Of a stretch of 64,000 nucleotides of DNA, positions 24,246 through 33,003 are shown piece by piece. The position numbers and the translations under genes are program-made. This DNA is from Bryobacterales bacterium. GTDB taxonomy: Bacteria > Acidobacteriota > Terriglobia > Bryobacterales > Bryobacteraceae. Below the pieces are notes generated by a model, which worked only from the letters and a program-made list of their open reading frames with translations, was not told the DNA's origin and ran no database searches. The number at the start of each line of letters is the position of its first letter. The stretch's first letter is position 1. The stretch covers positions 62,001-126,000 of the forward strand of contig JADJWL010000011.1 in NCBI GenBank assembly GCA_016716385.1, given 5' to 3'.

Positions 24246-26222
24246 CTGAGTCAAACACTCGTTATCTCAGCCGTCGTTCTGCTCTCGTTAGCTGCAGCAG
24301 ATTCGGCGCGGTCCCAGGCTCCGGCTGAAACGTACAGCATCCATTTCCGCCATCAGATCGGCCTCGCTCAGGACCTGAGGCTCACCGGCGAGTCCGGCTC
24401 CGGAGTCATCACGTTCTTCTGTGAAGCCGGCTCGGCGCCGTCCGAGGGGAGTACCCTCTCCCTGTTCATCGAGCACTCTGAGTCCATCGACCCTGCCCGG
24501 TCATTTCTCACTCTGCGGCTAAACTACGGAACTCTTCGCAGTCTCAGGCTGGATGGGACCAACAGCCGGCGAACCCGGATCGAGAGCCGAGTCCCCGCCG
24601 CGTTGCTCCGGCCGGGGCAGAACCGGTTGGAGATCTCAGTCCGCCAGTACCCACGGGCTGGCGAGGATCCTTCCGGACTTTGGACATCCATTTCGGCTGA
24701 CTCGCAGTTCACGATCCGCAGAAGCGTCTCCCAGGACGGGCTCTCGCTGGACGGCCTGCCCGCGCCGTGGGCAGATCCCTTCAGCTACGCTCCGCAGGGT
24801 TTCGACGTGTTGCGGCCCAATGCGATCAGTACCGCCACTTTGGAGGCGACGGCGCTGGTGGTCGCGAATCTGGCCCGCCAGGCTGCCCCGAAACCAGTGC
24901 ATGTCCGCGCTATCGGACATCTGCGAGCAGCGCGGCGTCCGGTGCTGGTTGTCGGCACGCCAGAAGAGCAGCCAGACCTGCGCGATCTGCCGGAACCGCA
25001 GGAAGTCCGGGTGCTTTCAGACGATCAGGGCACCCTCTCACTGGCCACCCTCGCGGCGGTCCGTTATCCGGTGCTCGCGGTCTCCGGCCCAACGCCCGGC
25101 GCGGTACGAAACGCCGCGCGGGCCCTCAACCCACGGCCGGCGGCAGGCAAAGAAAGCACGCCGGCGAGACGCGGTCAACGGGAGTGGCCAGGCTACATCC
25201 CACCGCGCAGCCGGTTTACTCTTGCGGATCTGGGCTTCGAAGAGTCCGGCTTGAGCGCTGTGAACGGTTTCGAAGCCCTCTTTCCGCTGCGTGCGCCGCC
25301 CGACTTCCGGTTCGAAGCGTATGCGGTGCACATTGTCCTGGCGCTGCGTCTCAGCCCAGGTGCATGGCAGGGAGAGAGCCGGCTACATGTGCACCTGAAT
25401 GACACGCTCCTGGGCGACTGGCCGTCCCAGGGACTGGCCCAGCCAGTGGAAGAACTGAAGGTCCGGTTCCGCGGGAACCTGCTCCGGCCGTTGAATCTCC
25501 TGCGCATTTCGGTTTCGCCCGCGCCGGAACCGTCTGGGCAGCAGCCGGTCGTTACCGTCCTTCCGTCCACCCGCTTCTACTGGCCGCACGACTACGGCAT
25601 TCAACTACCCGATCTGGCGACATTGCGCCATGGATTCTTTCCCTTCTCCATCGATCCCGATCTCGCCAGTACGATTCTTGTCACGCCGTCGCGCATCAGT
25701 CCCGAAACCTTCGGCCTCGTCGTGCAAGCGAGTGCATCGATTGCCGGGATTGCGCCCGGAGAGGTCCTGCGCTTTCGCGTGCAGAAATCAAACGAGGCGG
25801 CGGATCCTCACCGGGATTCGTCTCACTTCATTTACTTGCGGCAGCATCCTGACGACGAAGATCCGGCGGATCTCTTCCCCGGATTTCCGGCGCCTGAACC
25901 ACCATTCACGCAGCGTTTGCAGATGGCGCTCTCCCCGTGGAACCGTGACCGGGTTGTCCTCGTCCTTGACCGGACCGGCGCCAACGTTCTCTCCGGTGAG
26001 GCTCTCGCCAGTCTGAAGGGGGACACCCTCGTCCTGCGCAAGGGTGGACCCGAATCGCTGCGGCTTTCCGCACCGCGCACTCTCAGGCAGACATTTCTAC
26101 TCAGGCGTATCGAGGCATGGATCAGCAGTTCGTGGTACGCGCTTCCGCTTGTCGTCACGGCGATCAGCGCCCTGCTATATCTCGGGTGGCTTGCGGCATT
26201 CCGGGGACGGTTGCGGCGCTGA
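24246..26222 (+). CDS. bcsB: Cellulose synthase subunit BcsB-like protein
   Basis: About 658 residues. An N-terminal hydrophobic leader (LVISAVVLLSLAAADSARSQ) precedes two beta-sandwich/flavodoxin-like halves: an early RNRLEISVRQYPR-type strand after TLSLFIEHSESIDPARS, and a repeat later as RLHVHLNDTLLGDWPSQG. This is the BcsB carbohydrate-binding plus flavodoxin arrangement. The protein ends in one transmembrane helix (WYALPLVVTAISALLYLGWL) with a basic tail. BcsB guides cellulose through the periplasm with BcsA. No ATG, GTG or TTG exists before the leader; CTG at 24246, directly after GGAGGT, is the only candidate, and the next TTG (24603) would delete the leader and first domain. It converges on bcsZ with a 7-base gap. 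Confidence 0.7.
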   Translation: MSQTLVISAVVLLSLAAADSARSQAPAETYSIHFRHQIGLAQDLRLTGESGSGVITFFCEAGSAPSEGSTLSLFIEHSESIDPARSFLTLRLNYGTLRSLRLDGTNSRRTRIESRVPAALLRPGQNRLEISVRQYPRAGEDPSGLWTSISADSQFTIRRSVSQDGLSLDGLPAPWADPFSYAPQGFDVLRPNAISTATLEATALVVANLARQAAPKPVHVRAIGHLRAARRPVLVVGTPEEQPDLRDLPEPQEVRVLSDDQGTLSLATLAAVRYPVLAVSGPTPGAVRNAARALNPRPAAGKESTPARRGQREWPGYIPPRSRFTLADLGFEESGLSAVNGFEALFPLRAPPDFRFEAYAVHIVLALRLSPGAWQGESRLHVHLNDTLLGDWPSQGLAQPVEELKVRFRGNLLRPLNLLRISVSPAPEPSGQQPVVTVLPSTRFYWPHDYGIQLPDLATLRHGFFPFSIDPDLASTILVTPSRISPETFGLVVQASASIAGIAPGEVLRFRVQKSNEAADPHRDSSHFIYLRQHPDDEDPADLFPGFPAPEPPFTQRLQMALSPWNRDRVVLVLDRTGANVLSGEALASLKGDTLVLRKGGPESLRLSAPRTLRQTFLLRRIEAWISSSWYALPLVVTAISALLYLGWLAAFRGRLRR

Positions 26223-26229
26223 CTGGCCG

Positions 26230-27375
26230 CTAGTGCCGGAAGATCTGCACGAATCCGTCGTACAGGGCGTTGCCGAACCACGCCCAGTTCTGAATGTAGT
26301 AGCGGTCCCGTTCAGACCAGAAGCCTTCGTGATACATGCCGTTCAGGCGCCGCCGCATCGCCTCCGCGGTGTCGGGGTCAACATATTTGAGCGCGGCCAT
26401 GAGCGCCGCGAGCATCTCAGGCGCCTCGTAGTCCGCGCGCGGTTCGCCTTTGGCGGAGATCGCGGCGGGCAGCCGGTTCCGGCGATTCCATTCCTTGAGC
26501 GTCCATTGCAGCGACTGCTCCAGGTAGCGGCGCGCCCTTGGCTCGGCATTCAACTCGTAATCCATGGCGATCCGCCAATACGTCCGCAGGGCATCGTAGG
26601 AGAACCGGCTCTGTTCGCTGGTACCCAGCGTCAGCTCTCCGGTGGATAGGTCGAGATCGATCCAGTCCGGAGGCAAGCCGGTCGCCGTCAGCTTTGCGGA
26701 CCGGTCGAGAAGCTCATAGCTGGAATCCACCAGTTTCAGCCAGGGCCGCTCCTCGTCGTAAGCGGCAAACACACGGTAGGCGTACGGCGCATAGTAGGAC
26801 GGATTGATCCGGCACTTCCGGCCCTGGCACAATGTGTCCCCCGCCAGCAGATAGATGCGTCCGCCGGCTTCGCGCGCCCCCAGGGCCCAAAGATCGCGGA
26901 GGATCCGGCGGGCTGCCTCCAGGTACCGCTTATCGTCCCAGCGCCGCGCCGCCAGAATCAGGGCGAGAGCCACATCCTCGTCGGCGTCGGAGGCAAACGC
27001 TGCGTCGAGCAGCCGCCATTCTCCGGCCGCATTCCTGCCCCACTTCCATCCCCACAACACATCGTTGCGCGCGCCAGAGCCCAGGTTATCCACCGCCCAC
27101 CGGTACGCCCGGTCAAACGTCTCCCGGTCGTTCATCCAGACGGCGCGCAGCATCGCGTACGACTGACCTTCTGACGTCGAGACGCCATCGGCACTGTGGT
27201 CGATCACACGGCCGTCGGCCTGGATGAAGTGGTCCTTGTAGGTCTTCCAGCTCTCGCGCAACATCGGAGCGATCTCCACGGCGTTCTTTGCCGATTCCGG
27301 CGCAGGGCCACCGTCGCAGGCGGCCAGCGCCATCGGACAGCAGACCGCAAAGCGGGCCAGCCATCGCAAAGTCAT
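26230..27375 (-). CDS. bcsZ: Cellulase BcsZ, glycoside hydrolase family 8, putative lipoprotein
   Basis: A 381-residue GH8 endoglucanase. Residues 1-20 form a lipoprotein signal with lipobox MALAAC, so it is probably lipid-anchored, unlike soluble Escherichia coli BcsZ. The catalytic acid lies in VSTSEGQSYAML (E69). Further GH8 landmarks are VLWGWKWG, DADEDVALALILAARRW, and RINPSYYAPYAYRVFA. BcsZ trims or edits nascent cellulose in the periplasm. Its ATG overlaps the bcsA stop by 4 bases; a longer in-frame extension upstream lies inside bcsA and is not used. Confidence 0.88.
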   Translation of the reverse strand: MTLRWLARFAVCCPMALAACDGGPAPESAKNAVEIAPMLRESWKTYKDHFIQADGRVIDHSADGVSTSEGQSYAMLRAVWMNDRETFDRAYRWAVDNLGSGARNDVLWGWKWGRNAAGEWRLLDAAFASDADEDVALALILAARRWDDKRYLEAARRILRDLWALGAREAGGRIYLLAGDTLCQGRKCRINPSYYAPYAYRVFAAYDEERPWLKLVDSSYELLDRSAKLTATGLPPDWIDLDLSTGELTLGTSEQSRFSYDALRTYWRIAMDYELNAEPRARRYLEQSLQWTLKEWNRRNRLPAAISAKGEPRADYEAPEMLAALMAALKYVDPDTAEAMRRRLNGMYHEGFWSERDRYYIQNWAWFGNALYDGFVQIFRH

Positions 27376-29498
27376 CGCGAGACCTCCTCGCTCGGTACGG
27401 GGACGAGAGAGTCCGATGCCGGAATCACCCGCCTGCCCGCCCCTTCGCAGGATCGCTGCCGGGTCGCCCGCCACGGCGTCGTCAGCAAATTCCAGAACGA
27501 GAGCAGGATCCTGTCCTCGGGATACTGCGGTTGGACCCAGGAATCGTCGGGCCCGAACATCAGATCGACCAGACGCCGGTGTTCTTCGGGGGTGACACCT
27601 GCGAACCGGAACGCCGTCCCTTCACCGCGGCGAACAAACTCCGCCGGAAACTCCCCTGTCGTGCCGTCATTGGCGGTGATTCGCAGCCGGCACTTTTCCG
27701 GAACCGACCGGCGTCCGGGAAACAATACGCGGACGCCCGACTCGCTCAGGTCGATGGTCCGGCCGTCGATGGCGTACCCATCCCCCACCACCGTACAGGC
27801 AAAGCTCCGCGCGACCCTCGGTGCGCGCCGCTGCTGGGGCTGCTCGATTCCCACACAGACAGCCGCGCTCAGCATCACCAGGTTCGCCGAGGCCCAGAAA
27901 CTGTTCAGGACGATGGAGTCGAGTTCGGAAGCATGCGCCCCATTGACGGCGAACCCCAGGAGCCGCAAAGGGAGCGCCAGAATCAAGCCTGCCGCCGTCA
28001 GCCCCAACAGAATCTGAATGGACAGCGTGTTGCGCCAATCGAACACCGCGGCGTCCTTGTTCTCGCCCTTATCGGTCACGACGAACTTCCCTTTCCTGGG
28101 GTCGATCATTGCCGACGCCGTCACGTACAACGTCTGCACGGCGATCGACACTTCGTAGACCGCCGACCAGAATGAATGGCGGTGTCTCCGGCTGATCATC
28201 GAGTTCGCGATGGTGGACAATCCGATGTGGGGCAGAATGTAGGCCACGACTTCGAACGAGTTCGCCTTGAGCGGATGGATGCCGAAGAACAGGTACCACA
28301 ATGGCGCCACGATCAGGATGAGCCGTGGAAGTCCGAAGAAGAAATGCCCCATCGCGTTGAAGTAGTTCAAGCGTTGGGGAAGCGACAGGCCGCGCTTGAT
28401 GAGCGGACAGTCGGTCCGCAGAATCTGGGCCATCCCCCGCGCCCAGCGCATGCGCTGTTTCACGTGGGCCGCGAAGCTTTCGGTGGCGAGTCCGGCGGCC
28501 ATCGGAGTCCGGTAGTAGATGGACCTGTATCCCCGGGCGTGCAGTTCCATGGCTGTATGCGCATCTTCGGTCACGGTATCGGTGCGGAATCCGCCGATGC
28601 TCTCAATCGCCGACCGCCGCAGCACCGCGCATGAGCCGCAGAAGAAGGCGGCGTTCCAGAAGTCGTTGCCCGGCTGAATGACCTGGTAGAAGAAGTTCTG
28701 TTCGGGCGCCACACGGCCGTTGAGATTTAAGTTCCGCTCAAACGGATCAGGATTGAAAAAGTGTTGCGCCCCCTGCACCAGAGCCACTTTCGGATCTTCA
28801 AAGAACCCGGCCAGCCTGCGCAGGAAGCCCCGCACGGGGACGTGGTCCGCGTCGAAGATGGCGACGAGTTCCCCGTCTGTCCTCGCTAGGGCGTGGTTCA
28901 GATTGCCGGCCTTGGCGTGACGGTTGTCCGGGCGCCGGATATAGCGGCCGCCCATCTCCTCCGTCATCGCCTCGATCTCGCGGCGCGCGCCGTCATCCAG
29001 CACGTAGACCGTCTTGTGCGCCCAGTCCATCGCAAGCGCGCCGCTCAGCGTGCGCCGCACCACCTCCACCGATTCGTTGTAGGTGGGAATGAACACGTCG
29101 ATCGCCGGGTACCGCTGGATCGGGGGCGGCGCCTGCTCGACCAGGTGTACGGTCTGGAAATAGCCGAGGAACAGGATCCCGAGCCCGTACAGCTCGGCTC
29201 CGAACAGCAGCAGCGAGGCCGCCAGGTCCGTCTGCGAGTCGAAGTTGAGCGACGCGCTCACGCGCCAGTAGCAATATCGGGCCGACGCGAAACCGCTCAG
29301 GAAGATGACGAAGGGCCGCAACGGCGGAAATTGCCCCGCCAGCACCGCCACCGCGATCATCGCGAGCCCGGCCCACGCCTGTTCCGATGGCGATAGGGGC
29401 ACGACGACCGCGGAATACGCGAACGGCAAGGCCAGCGCGGCCAGGACCGCCAGGGCGGTTGCCCACTTCCGGAGCGGACTGCCGTGAGATGCCTGCAT
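27372..29498 (-). CDS. bcsA: Cellulose synthase catalytic subunit BcsA with PilZ domain
   Basis: A 708-residue processive GT2 enzyme of the inner membrane. Catalytic motifs are complete: DDG (168-170), DAD (216-218), the FFCGSC acceptor loop (286-291), TED (310-312) and QRMRW (348-352). About eight transmembrane helices flank the GT domain. The C-terminal PilZ domain has the c-di-GMP motifs RRAPR (557-561) and DLSESG (583-588), so activity should depend on c-di-GMP. It follows the BcsC-like barrel gene by 8 bases and overlaps bcsZ. Confidence 0.95.
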   Translation of the reverse strand: MQASHGSPLRKWATALAVLAALALPFAYSAVVVPLSPSEQAWAGLAMIAVAVLAGQFPPLRPFVIFLSGFASARYCYWRVSASLNFDSQTDLAASLLLFGAELYGLGILFLGYFQTVHLVEQAPPPIQRYPAIDVFIPTYNESVEVVRRTLSGALAMDWAHKTVYVLDDGARREIEAMTEEMGGRYIRRPDNRHAKAGNLNHALARTDGELVAIFDADHVPVRGFLRRLAGFFEDPKVALVQGAQHFFNPDPFERNLNLNGRVAPEQNFFYQVIQPGNDFWNAAFFCGSCAVLRRSAIESIGGFRTDTVTEDAHTAMELHARGYRSIYYRTPMAAGLATESFAAHVKQRMRWARGMAQILRTDCPLIKRGLSLPQRLNYFNAMGHFFFGLPRLILIVAPLWYLFFGIHPLKANSFEVVAYILPHIGLSTIANSMISRRHRHSFWSAVYEVSIAVQTLYVTASAMIDPRKGKFVVTDKGENKDAAVFDWRNTLSIQILLGLTAAGLILALPLRLLGFAVNGAHASELDSIVLNSFWASANLVMLSAAVCVGIEQPQQRRAPRVARSFACTVVGDGYAIDGRTIDLSESGVRVLFPGRRSVPEKCRLRITANDGTTGEFPAEFVRRGEGTAFRFAGVTPEEHRRLVDLMFGPDDSWVQPQYPEDRILLSFWNLLTTPWRATRQRSCEGAGRRVIPASDSLVPVPSEEVSR

Positions 29499-29506
29499 CT
29501 CAGCGG

Positions 29507-30655
29507 TCAGATCCTGGCCAGGAGCCGGACTAGCAGTGTCTGTTGCCTGAACGGTCCGATGTTGTCGTACAAATACGAAATCGGCAGTGAAAAGCGGTCA
29601 TTCAGGTGGATCACACCGGTGCCGGCTCCTCCGTACACCGCGCGCCATGGGGTGCCGGTGTACTCTTGCGCGCCGGCGAATCCCGAGACCGAGTATTCGA
29701 ACCAGCGGCTTGTCTGTCCTTTCACTTCGAGCCTTCCCGTCTGGCTGACAAACCGGTCGGGGCTGAAGTATCCACCGGTGCCGCGACGCCCTGGCGCCCA
29801 GGTGACCGGACCGCCGTCGAAGCCGGGCACACGCCCCCCGGCGCGCGAGACGCCCGTGAACCCGAATAGATCCTTGTCGAATCCGAAGTAGTCCACGGCA
29901 AAGCTGGCCCGGAGAAGAGAAACGGTCTCCTCGGGCGGTGCGGCGATGAGACTGTAGCCCAGCCCTCCAGTCGCATGGCGGAAAGGATTCGATTCGACGT
30001 TCTGGCCGGTACGCGTCCCCAGGCCGCCCTCCACGAAGACGTCCCAGCGCTCCAGGAGGACGGCGCGGCCACCCCCGGTGACGCGGTTGTCCATCACAAG
30101 CCCGACCAGTTCCTGGGACCTCGGACCCTGCTGCGGCCGCACCCCGGTGGCGCTCACTAGCGTTTCCTCCACGTTTGTCCGGCTCGCCCGGAAGAAGAAG
30201 CTGCCGTTTGCGGACGGTGCGTACTCGCACGATCCCATGGCGTTCACGGTGGAGGCGTCGGTCGAGAACCGGGTCGCGCCAACCTCCGCGCGCACGACCA
30301 CGGCCTCGGTCAGTGTCTTCGAGAGTCCGACGGTCGCGTTGCCGCCGCGTTCCCGAAAGTCCCCCAGCGGTGTGTACTCGGTGACGACGCCACGGAAGTG
30401 AAACGTCGCCGTCGGGTCGGTGCGGTAATTGACACCGGCTCCGTACCGCAGGTAATCGAGGCGATTGTTGATGTCGCCGGTTTCGGTATGGTATTCGAAA
30501 ATTCCCTCGACGCTGGAACGGGTCTCGCGGGACAGTTCACGCCGCAATTGTTCGATCTCGCGTGAGGTGACGGGGCGCTCGCCAGCGGTTCGCTGCTGCG
30601 CATCCACGCAGGGGAGCGCTGCCGCACACATCACCAACCATGCCCATTTCTTCAT
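29507..30655 (-). CDS. Outer membrane barrel half of a split BcsC
   Basis: A 382-residue exported protein with a signal peptide ending CVDAQ, then a 16-18 strand beta-barrel-like sequence with alternating polar and aromatic residues and the ending RQQTLLVRLLARI (a typical outer membrane C-terminus). Several stretches (SVEGIFEYHTETGDINNRLDYLRYGAGV, GYFSPDRFVSQTG, GTPWRAVYGGAGTG) match the BcsC C-terminal domain, through which cellulose leaves the cell. The TPR region normally fused to it is encoded separately upstream. Start at ATG 30653-30655. Confidence 0.82.
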   Translation of the reverse strand: MKKWAWLVMCAAALPCVDAQQRTAGERPVTSREIEQLRRELSRETRSSVEGIFEYHTETGDINNRLDYLRYGAGVNYRTDPTATFHFRGVVTEYTPLGDFRERGGNATVGLSKTLTEAVVVRAEVGATRFSTDASTVNAMGSCEYAPSANGSFFFRASRTNVEETLVSATGVRPQQGPRSQELVGLVMDNRVTGGGRAVLLERWDVFVEGGLGTRTGQNVESNPFRHATGGLGYSLIAAPPEETVSLLRASFAVDYFGFDKDLFGFTGVSRAGGRVPGFDGGPVTWAPGRRGTGGYFSPDRFVSQTGRLEVKGQTSRWFEYSVSGFAGAQEYTGTPWRAVYGGAGTGVIHLNDRFSLPISYLYDNIGPFRQQTLLVRLLARI

Positions 30656-30695
30656 TGATTGATGCCCTTTCGTCGCGGTTCTACGAATCTCTGTC

Positions 30696-31979
30696 CTAGC
30701 GCTGCGCCGTCTGGGTGACCGAGCGCTCCACCTTCTCGAGCAGCGCGCGTGCCTCCTCCCTACGCCCGGTCTTGCTATATGCTTTGGCCAAGTCCATTGC
30801 CCGCCGCGGTGTCGGAGAGGCGCGGTAGGCTCTCTCGAGGTACGGCACTGCCTCTTTGTGCTTCCGGTTCGCGCTGAGCGCCCCGCCCATCGCCGCGTTG
30901 AGCCGGTCATCGCGCACACCCAACCGCTCCGCTTCCGCGTACTGCCGTGCCGCATCGCGATACTTCTTGCGTTCCAGGAGAAGGTCGCCGTACTCCCGTT
31001 GGACCCGCCCGTCGCGGGCGAACCGCGGCAGGACCCGCTCAAACTCGCGGGATGCCTTCTTTAACTCCCCCGCGCCTTTCCACGCTCGTGCGTAGGCCAA
31101 GCCCGCCTCGCCGTGGTTGGGCATCGTCGCGGCCGCGTGGCCCAACGGGCCCAGCGCCTCCGCGTAGCGGCGTTGCGCCAGCAGTCCTTGTCCATAGACC
31201 AGCTTGAGCGAGACGTCGTTCGGGCGCGCGGCGAGGACCCGGCGATAGAGAGGCAGCGCGGCGTCCCACTGCCGGCGACTGGCGTACACCGCGGCGAGTT
31301 GTTCGACGGCTTCCACGTCGTTCGCGTCGCGCTCGAGCACGCGCCGCAGGATGGGTTCGGCTTCATCGAGGCGCTTCAGCTTCGTCAACGCAAACGCATG
31401 ATGGCGTTCGTCGGCTGGCCCTTTCAGGCGGGATACTTCGGGCCGGGCGAACAGCGCTGCCGCACCCTCGGAATCGCCCGTCCACGCCAGCACCCGCGCC
31501 AACCCCAACTGCGCTGACGCATCGTCAGGCTGCATCTGGAGGTATTCGCGATACCGCTCCGACGACAGCGCCCAAGTCTCCTTGTGGTGGGAATAGAGAA
31601 CGGCGAGTTCGAGCCGTGCTCCGGCGTTTTCCGGATCCATCTCGCGCAGGCGCTCGTACTCGCGCGCCGCGTCCTCTTCGCGCCCCGCGAGGAATTCGCC
31701 CTGGGCGATGCCGGCCTGCGCCGCGCCGGAATCCGGGTGTCTCGCCAGAATCTCGCGGAAGGCTACGATCGCCTGCTCCGCCTGCTGTTCTTCGAGAAGT
31801 TGTCCCGCGAGGTGCAGGAGTTCTTCCGGCGTTTTCGTCGTCTCGACCGCCACGGGATGCATGGCGGTGTCGTTGCTCTTCCAGCGCAGATACGCCGCGC
31901 CGGCAAGAGAGAGCACCACGACGAACCCAGCGGCAGCGAGTCCGAAGCTGAGCGTCTTGCGAAGTTCAGGAATCGTCAT
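30696..31979 (-). CDS. TPR protein, periplasmic half of a split BcsC
   Basis: A 427-residue protein with one N-terminal transmembrane helix (about 12-31) and at least eight tetratricopeptide repeats from residue 50 on (for example AIVAFREILARHPDSGAAQAG, AAREYERLREMDPENAGARLE, ALPLYRRVLAARPNDVSLKLV). It is first in the minus-strand bcs operon, 40 bases upstream of the barrel gene. In BcsC the TPR superhelix scaffolds the periplasmic channel from the inner-membrane synthase to the barrel. Here it is probably inner-membrane anchored. A long stem-loop lies just upstream. Confidence 0.8.
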   Translation of the reverse strand: MTIPELRKTLSFGLAAAGFVVVLSLAGAAYLRWKSNDTAMHPVAVETTKTPEELLHLAGQLLEEQQAEQAIVAFREILARHPDSGAAQAGIAQGEFLAGREEDAAREYERLREMDPENAGARLELAVLYSHHKETWALSSERYREYLQMQPDDASAQLGLARVLAWTGDSEGAAALFARPEVSRLKGPADERHHAFALTKLKRLDEAEPILRRVLERDANDVEAVEQLAAVYASRRQWDAALPLYRRVLAARPNDVSLKLVYGQGLLAQRRYAEALGPLGHAAATMPNHGEAGLAYARAWKGAGELKKASREFERVLPRFARDGRVQREYGDLLLERKKYRDAARQYAEAERLGVRDDRLNAAMGGALSANRKHKEAVPYLERAYRASPTPRRAMDLAKAYSKTGRREEARALLEKVERSVTQTAQR

Positions 31980-31993
31980 CGTCCGGCATGGAA

Positions 31994-32038
31994 GCCGGAG
32001 CCCCGGGAGCCCTGCTCAACGCTCCCGTGGCCTCCGGC
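31994..32038. other. Long GC stem-loop before the bcs operon
   Basis: GCCGGAG (31994-32000) pairs with CTCCGGC (32032-32038), and an inner GGGAGC/GCTCCC pair closes a loop of about 10 bases. Read on the plus strand it is followed by ATCTTTTA, as in an intrinsic terminator. Read on the minus strand it lies 15 bases before the TPR gene and downstream of the glycine-zipper gene. It may be the latter's terminator or a leader structure. It does not match the conserved c-di-GMP riboswitch core. Confidence 0.45.
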
Positions 32039-32080
32039 ATCTTTTACATTGGAGTGGAACTTCTTACCAGCTAACTGCGG

Positions 32081-32455
32081 TTAACGGTTCCGGGTCATCT
32101 GGTCGTACACAAACCCCGCGGCACCGCCGGAGATGGCGCCAATTCCGGCGCCTTTCTTGCCGCCCGCGATCGCCCCGACGGCCGCGCCGGTTCCCGCGCT
32201 GCCCGCGACGATGGCGACGGAACGGCCCGTAGAGCGTTGTCTACGCGGGGTTTGAGTTACCGGCTGGGGCGCCGCGTACGTCCTTTGCGGGACGGAGGCA
32301 GGGCGGGCAACGGGTGCGGTGCGCGGCTCGATGGACTGGATCACTTGATCCGGAGGAACGAGCGGAACGGGTTCCGGCTTCCGGATCCAACCGGCAACGG
32401 CCACCGCACTGATCAATCCGAAGGCCGCAATCAACAGCTCTTTGCGCATCATCAA
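32081..32455 (-). CDS. Glycine-zipper envelope protein
   Basis: 124 residues. N-terminal hydrophobic segment (7-22), a Pro-rich linker (RTAPVARPASVPQRTYAAPQ), and a glycine-zipper region (SVAIVAGSAGTGAAVGAIAGGKKGAGIGAIS) ending YDQMTRNR, as in YMGG-like/Rick_17kDa-type proteins that insert in the envelope. Function is not known. Shine-Dalgarno sequence GGGAGGTAG precedes the ATG. It is upstream of the bcs operon in the same direction, but separated by the stem-loop. Confidence 0.7.
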   Translation of the reverse strand: MMMRKELLIAAFGLISAVAVAGWIRKPEPVPLVPPDQVIQSIEPRTAPVARPASVPQRTYAAPQPVTQTPRRQRSTGRSVAIVAGSAGTGAAVGAIAGGKKGAGIGAISGGAAGFVYDQMTRNR

Positions 32456-32578
32456 CTACCTCCCGCCGCTTGATGTGCAACCTCGATGCCAAACCTGCAG
32501 GGTAGCCGGACGGGCGGATCAACGACTCCTGCGTCGCAGCCATTGATTATGTGCTCCACATGTTTCTACCTTAGGAGC

Positions 32579-32809
32579 ATGTCCAAAATGATTCGGGCGC
32601 GCGACGTTCCGGACGAAGTGCACAGGACCTTGAAGTCGCGGGCAGCGCGGGAGGGGATGAGTCTTTCCGATTTCATCAAGCGAGAGTTGGCGCACGTAGC
32701 CGCGCGACCCACCATGCAGGAATGGCTGGAGCGGACCGGGCAGGCGAAGCCGATCCCAACCAAGCGGACCGCGGCAGAGGTGATCCGGGAACTCCGGGAC
32801 CAACGATGA
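32579..32809 (+). CDS. VapB/FitA-type ribbon-helix-helix antitoxin
   Basis: 76 residues. The N-terminal RHH domain (MIRARDVPDEVHRTLKSRAAREGMSLSDFIKREL) should dimerise and bind operator DNA; the C-terminal tail (TMQEWLERTGQAKPIPTKR) should wrap a PIN-domain toxin. TTAGGAG precedes two candidate ATGs (32579 and 32588); the second has better spacing. Its stop overlaps the ATG of the toxin remnant (ATGA), the classic TA layout. Since the toxin is broken it is probably an orphan antitoxin. Confidence 0.75.
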   Translation: MSKMIRARDVPDEVHRTLKSRAAREGMSLSDFIKRELAHVAARPTMQEWLERTGQAKPIPTKRTAAEVIRELRDQR

Positions 32810-33003
32810 TTGTTCTGGACGCATCCGTGATCGTCGAGCCTGCTTGCCGGAAAGGATGAATCGTACATCGCCCCCATCTCGCCGACGTAAAGGCGATCCG
32901 CGCAATGCGAAACCTTGTGAAAGGCCGCAAACTCGGCACGCACGGGCCGCGCGGTTGAACGGTCGTACTCTTTGGCGGTCAGCCGGAGACGTAAAGACCT
33001 GCC
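32806..33003 (+). pseudogene. Frameshifted VapC (PIN) toxin remnant
   Basis: The ATG overlaps the antitoxin stop and the frame reads MIVLDASVIVE, the canonical PIN-domain N-terminus with its first acidic residue, then stops after six codons. Reading on in the other two frames recovers LAGKDESY, APHLADVKAIRAMRNLVKGRKL and, further on, DLPHL-like residues, so at least two frameshifts and an internal deletion have destroyed the gene. About half the toxin (from mid-domain on) is absent where the convergent amidohydrolase gene begins. Confidence 0.75.

Noticed and set aside
31994..32038. c-di-GMP (GEMM) riboswitch before the bcs operon
   Set aside because: Position is attractive, but the conserved GEMM core and tetraloop receptor sequences are not present; only a plain stem-loop is seen.
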